Below, in pieces: positions 45,344-52,683 of a stretch of 52,921 bases of DNA (positions within the stretch are counted from its first letter, which is position 1; each line of letters starts with the position of its first letter). The notes under the pieces were generated by a model that saw only the letters and a program-made list of their open reading frames with translations, had not been told where the DNA came from and searched no databases. Origin of the DNA: Bacillota bacterium (GTDB taxonomy: Bacteria; Bacillota; Clostridia; Christensenellales; Aristaeellaceae); assembly GCA_023444095.1 (NCBI GenBank), contig JAEZRP010000044.1, positions 1-52,921 on the forward strand, given 5' to 3'. Position numbers and translations under genes: made by a program.

Positions 45344-45385
45344 TTGTATCAAATAATATTCTATGTAAACACGGAGGATGGGAGC

Positions 45386-46372
45386 ATGATTACTGGATTG
45401 AGGGAAGCGATTGAAACATACTCACAAAATATCCGAGAGAAATTTCCAGATAACGCGGCTATGTATGAAAGTTTTATGCAGTATATTGAAGAAAGCCCTA
45501 AGTACAAAAACTGGACACCGGAAAAATCATTAGACGTTGAGAGGTTTTTCAGAGAAGAACTTACACGTTTTGATATTGTTGGAGCATGTATTGACTATAT
45601 TGAAAAAAGTAATGCAACTGGAGAAACCGCGATCAGGAAGTATTTAAACGCAATGACAAAGTTATACAAAGACGTAATTAAGAGTTATCATAATGATACG
45701 CTTTCAAAATCTGTTCCGTTTTCAAAACTTTACGACGATGTGAGAACTAATGTTAAGAAAGATTTACAACAGTTAACGCCATGCCGACCCGTCACTCTCG
45801 CCGAGGCCAAGCTAATAATGAAGCACTTTCAACATCACGCAAAGCATAATAATTTGACGAACCGGAAAGAAATAATCATATGGCTGACGCTTCTATATGG
45901 GTTCAAATTCGAACGCATTAGAGACATGAAAAGACGTTCTGTAAACCTTAATAGAAGATCAGTAATAATTGAATATGGCAATGATTCTATTATAGAATTA
46001 CCATTACCAATTGCGTTGTTATCTAAACTCGATAGACATATGAACGACAGTGATCTGAAAAACGAATACCTGTTTACCAATTCCAACGGAAATCAGATAA
46101 CGCCCGCGTTCCTTAATCACGACTTTGCAAAAATGTTTACGTATATGAATTCTGATTCCCAACCATCAATGACAAGCTTAGCAAAGTTTGCAATTATGGT
46201 GATGATCGAGAAAAAGATTGATTTTCTTACAATTAAAAACATAACTGGAATGGAAGATATAATAATCAGTGATTGTGCAATAAGGTTTTTGCAAAGCCAA
46301 AATACTAGGGATGCTAGCTATGATCTAAAGGGTATGTTTCAAACTACTGATGTTTACAAGGCTATAGATTAG
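45386..46372 (+). CDS. Catalytically substituted tyrosine-recombinase-fold protein
   Basis: A 328-residue AT-rich gene. ATG 45386 is nine bases after ACGGAGG; an earlier in-frame ATG lies ahead of the promoter's start site. The C-terminal half lines up with the recombinase catalytic domain segment by segment (RPVTLAEAKLIMKHF, LTLLYGFKFERIRDMK, EYLFTNSNGNQIT, MTSLAKFAIMVMIEKKIDF, ITGMEDIII, AIRFLQ). Every catalytic position is changed: Arg to Lys174, His to Thr263, Arg to Ala266, His to Met289, Tyr to Phe301. The frame is intact, so it is probably a DNA-binding or regulatory paralogue rather than an enzyme. It sits just before the intact recombinase at 46504. The alignment is mine by eye. Confidence 0.7.
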   Translation: MITGLREAIETYSQNIREKFPDNAAMYESFMQYIEESPKYKNWTPEKSLDVERFFREELTRFDIVGACIDYIEKSNATGETAIRKYLNAMTKLYKDVIKSYHNDTLSKSVPFSKLYDDVRTNVKKDLQQLTPCRPVTLAEAKLIMKHFQHHAKHNNLTNRKEIIIWLTLLYGFKFERIRDMKRRSVNLNRRSVIIEYGNDSIIELPLPIALLSKLDRHMNDSDLKNEYLFTNSNGNQITPAFLNHDFAKMFTYMNSDSQPSMTSLAKFAIMVMIEKKIDFLTIKNITGMEDIIISDCAIRFLQSQNTRDASYDLKGMFQTTDVYKAID

Positions 46373-46380
46373 TTGCTGCC

Positions 46381-46481
46381 ACTTGTCACAGTCCATTGAC
46401 AGACTATGACAAGTATAGTATAATAAGGGCAGTAAATGACAAGAAACACGGGGGCGTATCTCCCTAAAAACTTGTCATAGT
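46381..46481 (+). promoter_or_regulatory. Palindromic operator/core site built around a perfect promoter
   Basis: ACTTGTCACAGTC (46381-46393) and GACTATGACAAGT (46402-46414) are inverted arms of 13 bases (12 match) around an 8-base spacer. The spacer CATTGACA contains the -35 TTGACA (46396-46401); TATAAT follows after exactly 17 bases (46419-46424). Two more half-sites lie downstream: ATGACAAG (46436-46443) and ACTTGTCATAGT (46470-46481). A protein bound here would cover the promoter; the 13-8-13 form also equals that of tyrosine-recombinase core sites. Confidence 0.85.
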
Positions 46482-46503
46482 TTATGGGGAGGTACTGCCC
46501 TGC

Positions 46504-47481
46504 ATGAACCCTGTCAATGATTTGGTGCCCCTATTCCTTGAGGGTATCCGTGCCCGTGGTGTGGATGACAAGACCATCACAAGTTACATCACATCATTCA
46601 ATCGCTTTCAGAACTTCATGAACGCGAATGATTTTGAAAGTGCACATTCAGGTACCCCCACCACCGGGGGGGCCGGGGGGTGCCAGCCCCTCATTCTTGC
46701 CACTCAAAAAGACATATCAAATTTCAAAAAGTGGCTTGTCGCGCACTACAAAAACGCGACCGTCTGCCTTACCCTGCGCCATGTCAACGCCCTGTTCAAC
46801 TGGGCAGTAAAGGCCGGGCATATGGTGGACAATCCCCTCGCATACGTCGAGCGTCCGGCAAAGGCACCGGCAGTCATCAAGTGGCTTTCACAGGCTGAAC
46901 AGAACGCCGTCCTTCGTGAAGCGCGTCGGGTGAAGGCCACCATCGGCACCACGCCCACCGACAATCAGGTGGCCTCACAGCTTCGTGAATACGCAATCGT
47001 GATGACCTTCCTTCGCGTGGGCCTTCGCGTCGAGGAACTTTGCGACGCCATGGTGGCAGACCTTCAGATCACCCCGAATAAGGGCAGCATTTACATCAAG
47101 GGCAAGGGCGACAAAGACAGGACGGTGCCCCTGAGCAAAGAGGTGCGCGGTGTTCTCACCCGTTACCTTGAAAGCCGGAAGGACAACGCATCGCCCTACC
47201 TGTTCCCCTCTCAGCGCTCCCCACAGTCCACCACACGCGCCATTCAGCATCTGGTGGAATCTTACCGGGATGCGCTGCAACTGCCGCATTTGACCTGCCA
47301 CACGCTCAGGCACACGTTCGGGCATGAGCTTGCGGCGGCACATGTTCCCCTCGACGTCATAGCAAAGCTCATGGGCCATATCAAAAAGGACGGCACTCCC
47401 AACATTGCCATGACGATGATCTACACAACCCCCGGTATGGCAGACCTTGAGAACGCCGTCGAGCTTATCGCGTGGAATTGA
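46504..47481 (+). CDS. Second tyrosine recombinase, intact
   Basis: A 325-residue XerC/D-like recombinase with complete active site: Arg175 (VGLRVEEL), His266 and Arg269 (CHTLRHTFGHEL), His292 (LMGHI), Tyr307 (MIYTTP). The N-terminal SAM-like domain (residues 1-115) is interrupted by GTPTTGGAGGC (about 50-60), encoded by a C/G-only hairpin at 46651-46684. ATG 46504 follows GGGGAGG with 11 bases between. The promoter and inverted sites are directly upstream. Host GC content, unlike the gene before it. It is not the att-adjacent integrase, so it may act on another site in or near the element. Confidence 0.92.
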   Translation: MNPVNDLVPLFLEGIRARGVDDKTITSYITSFNRFQNFMNANDFESAHSGTPTTGGAGGCQPLILATQKDISNFKKWLVAHYKNATVCLTLRHVNALFNWAVKAGHMVDNPLAYVERPAKAPAVIKWLSQAEQNAVLREARRVKATIGTTPTDNQVASQLREYAIVMTFLRVGLRVEELCDAMVADLQITPNKGSIYIKGKGDKDRTVPLSKEVRGVLTRYLESRKDNASPYLFPSQRSPQSTTRAIQHLVESYRDALQLPHLTCHTLRHTFGHELAAAHVPLDVIAKLMGHIKKDGTPNIAMTMIYTTPGMADLENAVELIAWN

Positions 47482-47503
47482 CCGGAACAGAACCCTTACT
47501 ATA

Positions 47504-47532
47504 TTTACTATCGTCATATTCTGTGATATAAT
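47504..47532 (+). promoter_or_regulatory. Promoter of the DUF2971 gene
   Basis: TTTACT (47504-47509), 17 bases, TATAAT (47527-47532). Confidence 0.75.
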
Positions 47533-47588
47533 CATTTATAAGTTAAGTGTAGTGTTACTTCGTTCTTGGGGAGGATGAGGATAGAAAT

Positions 47589-48419
47589 ATGAGCAGTAAT
47601 GAGCTCCCAGAATATCTTTATCATTATACCACAGTTGAAGCCATTACATTGATATTAAAGAATCACAAAATACGATTTAGGCCTCTCAGTTTGCTTGATG
47701 ATAAACAAGAGGAAATGGCACAAGACTATAGCACTTTGAGTAGATTTGTTTATGTGAGCAGCTGGACGGATTCTGACAAGGAATCGGTTCCTATGTGGAA
47801 AATGTACTCTGATATGAGAAGTGGCGTTCGAATTAAGACTCGAACAAATATGTTTCATATCTATATGATAACGGCTGAAGAGTCTAGGGAGATATATAGG
47901 AAAACAAATGGAAAAGTAGATATACCCGCTGAGGCAAGGTTGCCATCTCCATTAAAGTGGTGCGATGTATTAGAGAGAAACTATGTTACGGCGTTTGCTG
48001 GAGTCAATGACTATGTTAGACAAGTAATATATACCGACGAAATCGATCAACTTATACCCGCATTGCTTCAAAAGAATGATGATGGTAGTATCTCAGTAGA
48101 CTTTAATAAACTTGGCATGCACAAATCTACAGCGTGGGAATTTCAGCATGAATGGCGATATCTGTTTTATGCGTTTATGTTAAAGGCAAACACAAATGGT
48201 GCATACAAATGCACGCTTAGCGATATGAATAATCCAAAGATATTGTGGGGTATTGATAATATTGATATTGAAATTACTGATGATGCATTTAATGATATGG
48301 AAATAGTCATGAGCCCCAAAATATCCGAATCTAATAGAACGATACTTAATTTACTAAAAAAAGAATACAATCCGAGTTTGCGAATCTGCGAAAGCTCACT
48401 CAATGGCCTTATCAGATAA
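47589..48419 (+). CDS. DUF2971 protein, accessory cargo
   Basis: A 276-residue AT-rich gene with its own promoter and terminator, a typical cargo unit. The opening LYHYTTVEAITLILKNHKIRFRPLSLLDDKQE, then FVYVSSWTDSDKESVPMWKMY and GVRIKT, and the central EFQHEWRYLFY are the DUF2971 pattern (an ADP-ribosyltransferase-like fold has been suggested for neighbours of this family, which I cannot confirm). DUF2971 genes recur in mobile elements and defence islands. A role in phage defence or toxicity is inferred from context. ATG 47589 follows GGGGAGG at a longer than usual spacing. Confidence 0.8.
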   Translation: MSSNELPEYLYHYTTVEAITLILKNHKIRFRPLSLLDDKQEEMAQDYSTLSRFVYVSSWTDSDKESVPMWKMYSDMRSGVRIKTRTNMFHIYMITAEESREIYRKTNGKVDIPAEARLPSPLKWCDVLERNYVTAFAGVNDYVRQVIYTDEIDQLIPALLQKNDDGSISVDFNKLGMHKSTAWEFQHEWRYLFYAFMLKANTNGAYKCTLSDMNNPKILWGIDNIDIEITDDAFNDMEIVMSPKISESNRTILNLLKKEYNPSLRICESSLNGLIR

Positions 48420-48429
48420 TGAGATGAAT

Positions 48430-48452
48430 AGCGCTAGGTAGCGCTTTTTTTT
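48430..48452 (+). terminator. Terminator of the DUF2971 gene
   Basis: AGCGCT-AGGT-AGCGCT followed by a T-run. Confidence 0.93.
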
Positions 48453-48475
48453 ATGCTTGGTGAAGGAGGTAAAAC

Positions 48476-48727
48476 ATGACCACAACCGCGGTTCTCGGGC
48501 TAAAAAAGCCCGACGCGTCCGATGCTGTCAAGCGCGCGGATTTCAATTTCAACTGGGACAAGCTCGACGCCCACACGCATGACCTCTCAAAGATGACGGG
48601 CACAACGCCTATCGCCAATGGTGGTACAGGCGGTAGCGACGCATTGACAGCACGGGCCAACATTGGCGCGGATGACGCATCGAATCATTCCATATACACC
48701 GCGAATGCCTTCCCGTCACACCATTGA
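48476..48727 (+). CDS. Phage tail-fibre N-terminal fragment
   Basis: An 83-residue frame: TTTAVLGLKKPDASDAVKRADFNFNWDKLDAH is a phage tail-fibre/baseplate start, and ANGGTGGSDALTARANIGAD is the glycine-rich repeat typical of fibre shafts. It ends after 83 residues where fibres are several hundred long, so it is a truncated relic or a minimal protein. ATG 48476 has a strong GGAGG. Confidence 0.7.
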   Translation: MTTTAVLGLKKPDASDAVKRADFNFNWDKLDAHTHDLSKMTGTTPIANGGTGGSDALTARANIGADDASNHSIYTANAFPSHH

Positions 48728-48810
48728 CGAAAGGCGGTGCAGGGGTAAAGGGGCGGCGCACATGGGTGATGATATAACACGAAATGAATCCGAGGGGGCT
48801 AACGGCGCGC

Positions 48811-48963
48811 ATGGGATTGCTTGAGCGCGTCACGGCTGTCACCGACAACGAAATGAAGCACATCCACGCAGATATCGCATGGATCAAGCGGGGTGTTATG
48901 TGGATTTTCGCCTTGCTTGGTACAACGGCCATCGGGGCACTATGGCGATCAATCAGGGCCTGA
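48811..48963 (+). CDS. XhlA-like phage lysis accessory protein
   Basis: A 50-residue protein: short amphipathic part MGLLERVTAVTDNEMKHIHA, WIKRG, then a single membrane helix (VMWIFALLGTTAIGALW). This is the layout of haemolysin XhlA in Bacillus prophages, which works with a holin. Its reading frame overlaps the next gene by 22 bases. GAGGGGG lies 13 bases upstream. Confidence 0.65.
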   Translation: MGLLERVTAVTDNEMKHIHADIAWIKRGVMWIFALLGTTAIGALWRSIRA

Positions 48964-49145
48964 AGCAGGCTATCCCGGCGAAGTTCATCCTCATTGTGTC
49001 CGTGGTTCTCGGCCTTGCGGCTGGCCTGTTTGTGCTCCCGTATGAGGGCGGCATTCAGGCCGGTGTCATCAACGGTCTTGCTATGGGCCTGTTCGACCTC
49101 GGTAAGAAGGCCGCGTCCATCGTATCCGGTGATAAGACGGAGTAA
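48942..49145 (+). CDS. Putative phage holin
   Basis: A 67-residue protein with one clear membrane segment (FILIVSVVLGLAAGLFVLP), a second weakly hydrophobic part (AGVINGLAMGLFDLGKKAA) and a charged end. Size and overlap with the XhlA-like gene suggest a holin or holin-like protein. An endolysin gene, expected next, is missing; a terminator follows directly. ATG 48942 has only a weak GGGG site, so translation may be coupled. Confidence 0.6.
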   Translation: MAINQGLKQAIPAKFILIVSVVLGLAAGLFVLPYEGGIQAGVINGLAMGLFDLGKKAASIVSGDKTE

Positions 49146-49154
49146 ATAAATAAA

Positions 49155-49191
49155 CGCCCGGTATGCTTTGCAGCATGCCGGGCGCTTTTTT
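49155..49191 (+). terminator. Terminator after the holin gene
   Basis: A 12-pair stem (CGCCCGGTATGC / GCATGCCGGGCG) followed by CTTTTTT. Confidence 0.95.
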
Positions 49192-49250
49192 GTTGAAAGC
49201 TTTGTTAAAGTATGTTAAAGTATGTTGGTAAGTATCGGGAGGTGATTCGC

Positions 49251-50036
49251 GTGAAGATACCGTATGCACGCTATAAAGTCAACCTTGATGACAGCGATTA
49301 TGTATATGTTAATAGCCCAGCCCTGCATGCACCTCATGTAGGATATTTGCTCTGCCCAAACCCGAGTTGCCCGGCAGAAGTATACTGGTCGGCGGTAAGC
49401 CCCGGATGCAAGAGACACCCGTTTCTTAAGTGCAAGAACTTGCTAGATCACCTGCCTGAGTGCCCATTTAAAACAGAATACCATGTACGAAATCTGCTGG
49501 AGTTATCCCGGAAAGAGCTTGATGAGAATTTCCCTGAATGGAAAGTAACTGCGTCGCTAAACAGGGCGCTTAACAGATATTTTATTTTGGAAACGCCCCC
49601 ACCAAACTATCCGGGAACACCGCCAAGTGATGACCCATCGGTTCCTGAGCAAAGATACCATATAATGTTTTTCCGAAGTTCCGAATTTCTCAAGGCTGTA
49701 ATTCGTGGGGTTGCTAGCGTTGGCGGGATTGTAAGCGACATTAAAAAGATATACGAGGTACCGAGTAATAAGCATGTGTACATAAATTTCGATGAGAGTA
49801 TCGAACGCGTTAGTATTCATTTCAATAGCAAATTTTTCAAGAAGCATCCCGAAGTTGAAGCGTTTGTGGAAAGGTTGGATACCGCTAAAAAGGAAGCCGA
49901 TAAGCTGGGAATGGATTTTGTGTGTATTGCATTCGGTATGGTAGTCCCGGCATATACAAAACGAGGGATTAGAGTACTCCCGCGCACATTACCTTCAGTG
50001 ATTTATAGCGCCATTCCAAAGCACAAACATCTTTAG
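49251..50036 (+). CDS. Unknown element protein with Cys/His cluster
   Basis: A 261-residue protein. GTG 49251 is seven bases after GGGAGG. The N-terminal third has LLCPNPSCPAEVYWSAV, GCKRHPFLKC and HLPECPF: five to six cysteines with histidines in a spacing that could hold one or two zinc ions. The rest is alpha/beta with EWKVTASLNRALNRYFI, HVYINFDESIERVSIHF and a coiled region. No family recognised. AT-rich, like the DUF2971 gene, so cargo is likely. Confidence 0.65.
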   Translation: MKIPYARYKVNLDDSDYVYVNSPALHAPHVGYLLCPNPSCPAEVYWSAVSPGCKRHPFLKCKNLLDHLPECPFKTEYHVRNLLELSRKELDENFPEWKVTASLNRALNRYFILETPPPNYPGTPPSDDPSVPEQRYHIMFFRSSEFLKAVIRGVASVGGIVSDIKKIYEVPSNKHVYINFDESIERVSIHFNSKFFKKHPEVEAFVERLDTAKKEADKLGMDFVCIAFGMVVPAYTKRGIRVLPRTLPSVIYSAIPKHKHL

Positions 50037-50064
50037 GCACGCATACGGAAAATTTTAAAAATTG

Positions 50065-50090
50065 CCCCGGCATTATGTTAAATGCCGGGG
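50065..50090. terminator. Hairpin after the last element gene
   Basis: A ten-pair stem CCCCGGCATT / AATGCCGGGG with loop ATGTTA; minus-side T-run (ATTTTT). It may work in both directions. Confidence 0.65.
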
Positions 50091-50231
50091 TGGTAAATCA
50101 CCTGTCCCACATGGATTTTTCCGGGCATCGTCAAAAGTATCCGCTACCCGATGCACAGATTGTGCACAAAACAGGCCCGTATTCCTCCGCGCATAAATAG
50201 GTAAGAAAAAAACGAGTGTCAAAAAAGTTGT

Positions 50232-50277
50232 GTTCATACCCGAAGTGTCACCGGTTCGAATCCAGTCGCCGCTACCA
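50232..50277 (+). repeat. attR of the integrated element
   Basis: A 46-bp copy of the tRNA-Met 3' end, identical to 41213-41258. Upstream sequence no longer forms a tRNA. Confidence 0.95.
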
Positions 50278-50282
50278 GCGAA

Positions 50283-50320
50283 AACCCTTGAAATCATAGA
50301 GATTTCAAGGGTTCATTTTT
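50283..50320 (+). terminator. Original host terminator of the tRNA operon, displaced 9 kb
   Basis: A 13-pair stem AACCCTTGAAATC / GATTTCAAGGGTT followed by CATTTTTT, six bases beyond attR. It is in the position where the terminator of the tRNA operon should be without the insertion. Confidence 0.88.
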
Positions 50321-50507
50321 TCTGCACGAAGGGCGAACAGGCCGCTCGTAAAACATACGTGCGGATTTTTGGCGTTCAGCCATTTCCTGAGCCTTCCGGT
50401 GTGAAGCCGTAGAAACAGTCCATCAGATGCACATTGCATGTTGATGAATCCCGGCAGGACCGTATTAGGGGGTTCTGTCGCAGGTATCAGTTTCGTCAAT
50501 TTCGCAC

Positions 50508-50542
50508 AAAAAAGAGCAGGTACCCCCTTGTTACGCTGCTCT
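50508..50542 (-). terminator. Terminator of the phosphate-uptake pair
   Basis: Minus strand AGAGCAG, 16-base loop, CTGCTCT and six T. Confidence 0.8.
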
Positions 50543-50593
50543 TTCCTCGGTTTCTGATTTGGATGGCATTGGTCGCCGATCACGGTTCGTTCA

Positions 50594-51211
50594 TCAGGTA
50601 TTCTTCATAACGATGACTTCCATTGTGTTTGCCACATGTTCACAGATATCGCAACAGTCCTCAAGTCGGTCAAACAGCTCGCTCCACGCGCTGACCTCCA
50701 AGGGGTTTGAGCCGCTCTCATACAGCGTGCGCACAGCATCGACGTAGATCACGTCCCCGCTCTCTTCCATGGTATTGACGGCGATAATGGACTTTTTCAG
50801 CGTCGTCGATTTGTGGAAGTTCGGGAATTCGGTCATCGCCTGCTGGAGCGCCTTGGTGCAGCCCACGATGACGTCCGCAAACCGGATTGCTTCCGGGCGC
50901 ACGGACTTGACGTTATACATGTACATGCGGATGAGAATATCTTCGATATTGTCGGTGATGTCGTCCATCTCGTTTGCCAGCGCGATGATGTCCTCGCGGT
51001 CGATGGGCGTGACAAATTCGCGCGCCAGACGGCGCAGCATCTCATGCCTCACCTCGTCCTCCGCGTGTTCAATCTCATGCATGGCCGCGCGCCGGGCAGG
51101 GAGCGTCTCGGGATTGAAGTCGTCAAGCGACGCCTTGAGAAGTTCCGCCGCCCGGCAGGATAGGTCGATCATTTTGATAAAGTCATCGAAATAGGGGCTC
51201 GTCTTCGCCAT
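50594..51211 (-). CDS. DUF47 PhoU-like protein, partner of Pit
   Basis: A 205-residue helical bundle of the DUF47 family: FDDFIKMIDLSCRAAELLK, HEIEHAEDEVRHEMLRRLAREFVTPIDREDIIALANEMDDI (metal-binding ExxxD repeats) and a C-terminal DCCDICEHVANTMEVIVMKN. DUF47 proteins accompany and modulate Pit phosphate transporters, and that gene adjoins it upstream. ATG 51211 follows AAAGGATG; an earlier in-frame start overlaps the Pit gene. Confidence 0.92.
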   Translation of the reverse strand: MAKTSPYFDDFIKMIDLSCRAAELLKASLDDFNPETLPARRAAMHEIEHAEDEVRHEMLRRLAREFVTPIDREDIIALANEMDDITDNIEDILIRMYMYNVKSVRPEAIRFADVIVGCTKALQQAMTEFPNFHKSTTLKKSIIAVNTMEESGDVIYVDAVRTLYESGSNPLEVSAWSELFDRLEDCCDICEHVANTMEVIVMKNT

Positions 51212-51231
51212 ACTCGCACATCCTTTCCATG

Positions 51232-52284
51232 TTATCCAAGAAGGGCTACGAACAGCTTGGTCATCAAAAAACCGATCAACCCGCAGCCGGGGAACGTTAA
51301 TACCCAAGTAAGCACCATCTCGCGCACGACGGACCAGTCCACGCTTCGAAGACGCCTCGCCGCGCCAACGCCCATGATCGCGGTGGTTTTTGTGTGCGTA
51401 GTCGATACCGGGATGCCCGTCAGCGAGGAGAGAAGCAAACAGCCCGCGCCAGCGAGGTCAGCAGAAAAACCCTGGTAGGTTTCAAGTTTCACCATATCCA
51501 TGCCGACCGCCTTGATGATACGGTATCCGCCCACCGATGTTCCAAGGCCCATTACCAGCGAACACAGAACGATCAACCACATCGGAATCTCGAACGCAGC
51601 GGCCTCGGCGTTTCCCCTGCTCAACGCCATGCCCAGGAGGAACACGCCCATAAATTTTTGCCCGTCCTGTGCGCCATGCATGAACGCCATCGCCGCCGCA
51701 CCGCCAACCTGCGCCTTTTGGAAAAAGCTGTTTGACTTTCGCCGGTCGCTCCTTCGGAAGAGAAACTCGATCCCCCGAACGACCACGTAACCCATGAAAA
51801 AGCCCAGAAATGTCGAGAGTACGAGGCCGTAAACGACCTTGATCCACTCGTAGCCATTCACGCCCGAGAGACCGCCGTGCATGGCGATGGCTGCGCCTGT
51901 GATGCCGGCGATGAGGGCGTGGCTTTCACTGGTCGGAATGCCGAATACCCATGCGGCGACCGCCCATAAGACGATCGCGACCATCGCGGCACAAAGAGCG
52001 ATCAGCGCATCGTGGGCATTTGCTCCAAAATCGACCATGTTGTAGATCGTTTGGGCGACGGTTTTGTTGAAGGCGGTCATGGCAAAAATGCCGAGGAAGT
52101 TGAACACCGCCGCCATGAGGATTGCCGGACGCGGCGCGATGGCGCGCGTCGAGATGGCGGTTGCGATGGCGTTGGGCGCGTCCGTCCAGCCGTTCACGAG
52201 AATGACTGCGAGGGTGAGTACGACCGTTACAGAAAGCGCAGGGTTTTCCGCGATCTGTGTGAGAAATGACAAAAAATCAGCCAT
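51232..52284 (-). CDS. pit: Inorganic phosphate transporter (Pit family)
   Basis: A 350-residue membrane protein with about ten helices. The duplicated Pit signatures are present: VNGWTDAPNAIATAISTRA near the N-terminus with WVFGIPTSESHALI, and HGAQDGQKFMGV with TGIPVSTTHTKTTAI in the second half. It imports metal-phosphate by proton or sodium symport. ATG 52284 is preferred over an upstream TTG. It leads the Pit-DUF47 operon, with 20 bases between the two genes. Confidence 0.93.
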   Translation of the reverse strand: MADFLSFLTQIAENPALSVTVVLTLAVILVNGWTDAPNAIATAISTRAIAPRPAILMAAVFNFLGIFAMTAFNKTVAQTIYNMVDFGANAHDALIALCAAMVAIVLWAVAAWVFGIPTSESHALIAGITGAAIAMHGGLSGVNGYEWIKVVYGLVLSTFLGFFMGYVVVRGIEFLFRRSDRRKSNSFFQKAQVGGAAAMAFMHGAQDGQKFMGVFLLGMALSRGNAEAAAFEIPMWLIVLCSLVMGLGTSVGGYRIIKAVGMDMVKLETYQGFSADLAGAGCLLLSSLTGIPVSTTHTKTTAIMGVGAARRLRSVDWSVVREMVLTWVLTFPGCGLIGFLMTKLFVALLG

Positions 52285-52648
52285 CTTGTCGCTTTTCCAC
52301 CTTTTAAACAAATGTCTGCTCCCGGTAAAATCCTACACATTCCTTCTGTTAATTGCAAGTGCGGGCGTGTTATCTCAACTTCCTGTTTCTGCCTGCCGTT
52401 CCACAGGCGGATCGGCAGGTGCCAGGTAACGGAACGATTCCATGAAACCGCGTTCCGGACCTTCCGTTGTAAAAATTCGGCGGAGGGACCACAGCCGAAT
52501 CGATCTCCTTTCCCCATGGAATCCTGCGCGCTCCTTACCCTGTTCTCATCATTCCGTCAGGCGTACGGGAGAAAAGCGCTGCCAAAGGACGCGCGCAACA
52601 TGTGACAAATTTGTTCGACGAGTTCATGAAGTGTTAAAAATTTCAGGT
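52285..52648. other. Intergenic region upstream of pit
   Basis: No supported gene. It must contain the pit promoter on the minus strand, but no good -35/-10 pair stands out. No Pho-box could be assigned with confidence. Confidence 0.5.
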
Positions 52649-52677
52649 TTGCGTTTCGCGAAATTTTATGTTATGAT
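52649..52677 (+). promoter_or_regulatory. Promoter of the hppA-like leader
   Basis: TTGCGT (52649-52654), 17 bases, TATGAT (52672-52677). Confidence 0.72.
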
Positions 52678-52683
52678 GTATTT

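Larger units (their letters stand above)
41213..50277. mobile_element. Integrated element in tRNA-Met (about 9.0 kb)
   Basis: The element is bounded by 46-bp direct repeats (attL 41213-41258, attR 50232-50277). An integrase gene adjoins attL and points towards it. The middle is markedly richer in A and T than the host. Contents: integrase, a common prophage hypothetical, HTH-like and tiny ORFs, two further recombinase-fold genes, DUF2971, a tail-fibre fragment, an XhlA/holin pair and an unknown gene. No capsid, terminase, portal, relaxase, replication initiator or endolysin gene is seen. It is either a decayed prophage or a phage-satellite-like element. Confidence 0.92.

Noticed and set aside
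50305..50583. 92-residue minus-strand frame between attR and the DUF47 gene
   Set aside because: It runs through the terminator at 50508-50542 and has no start signal.
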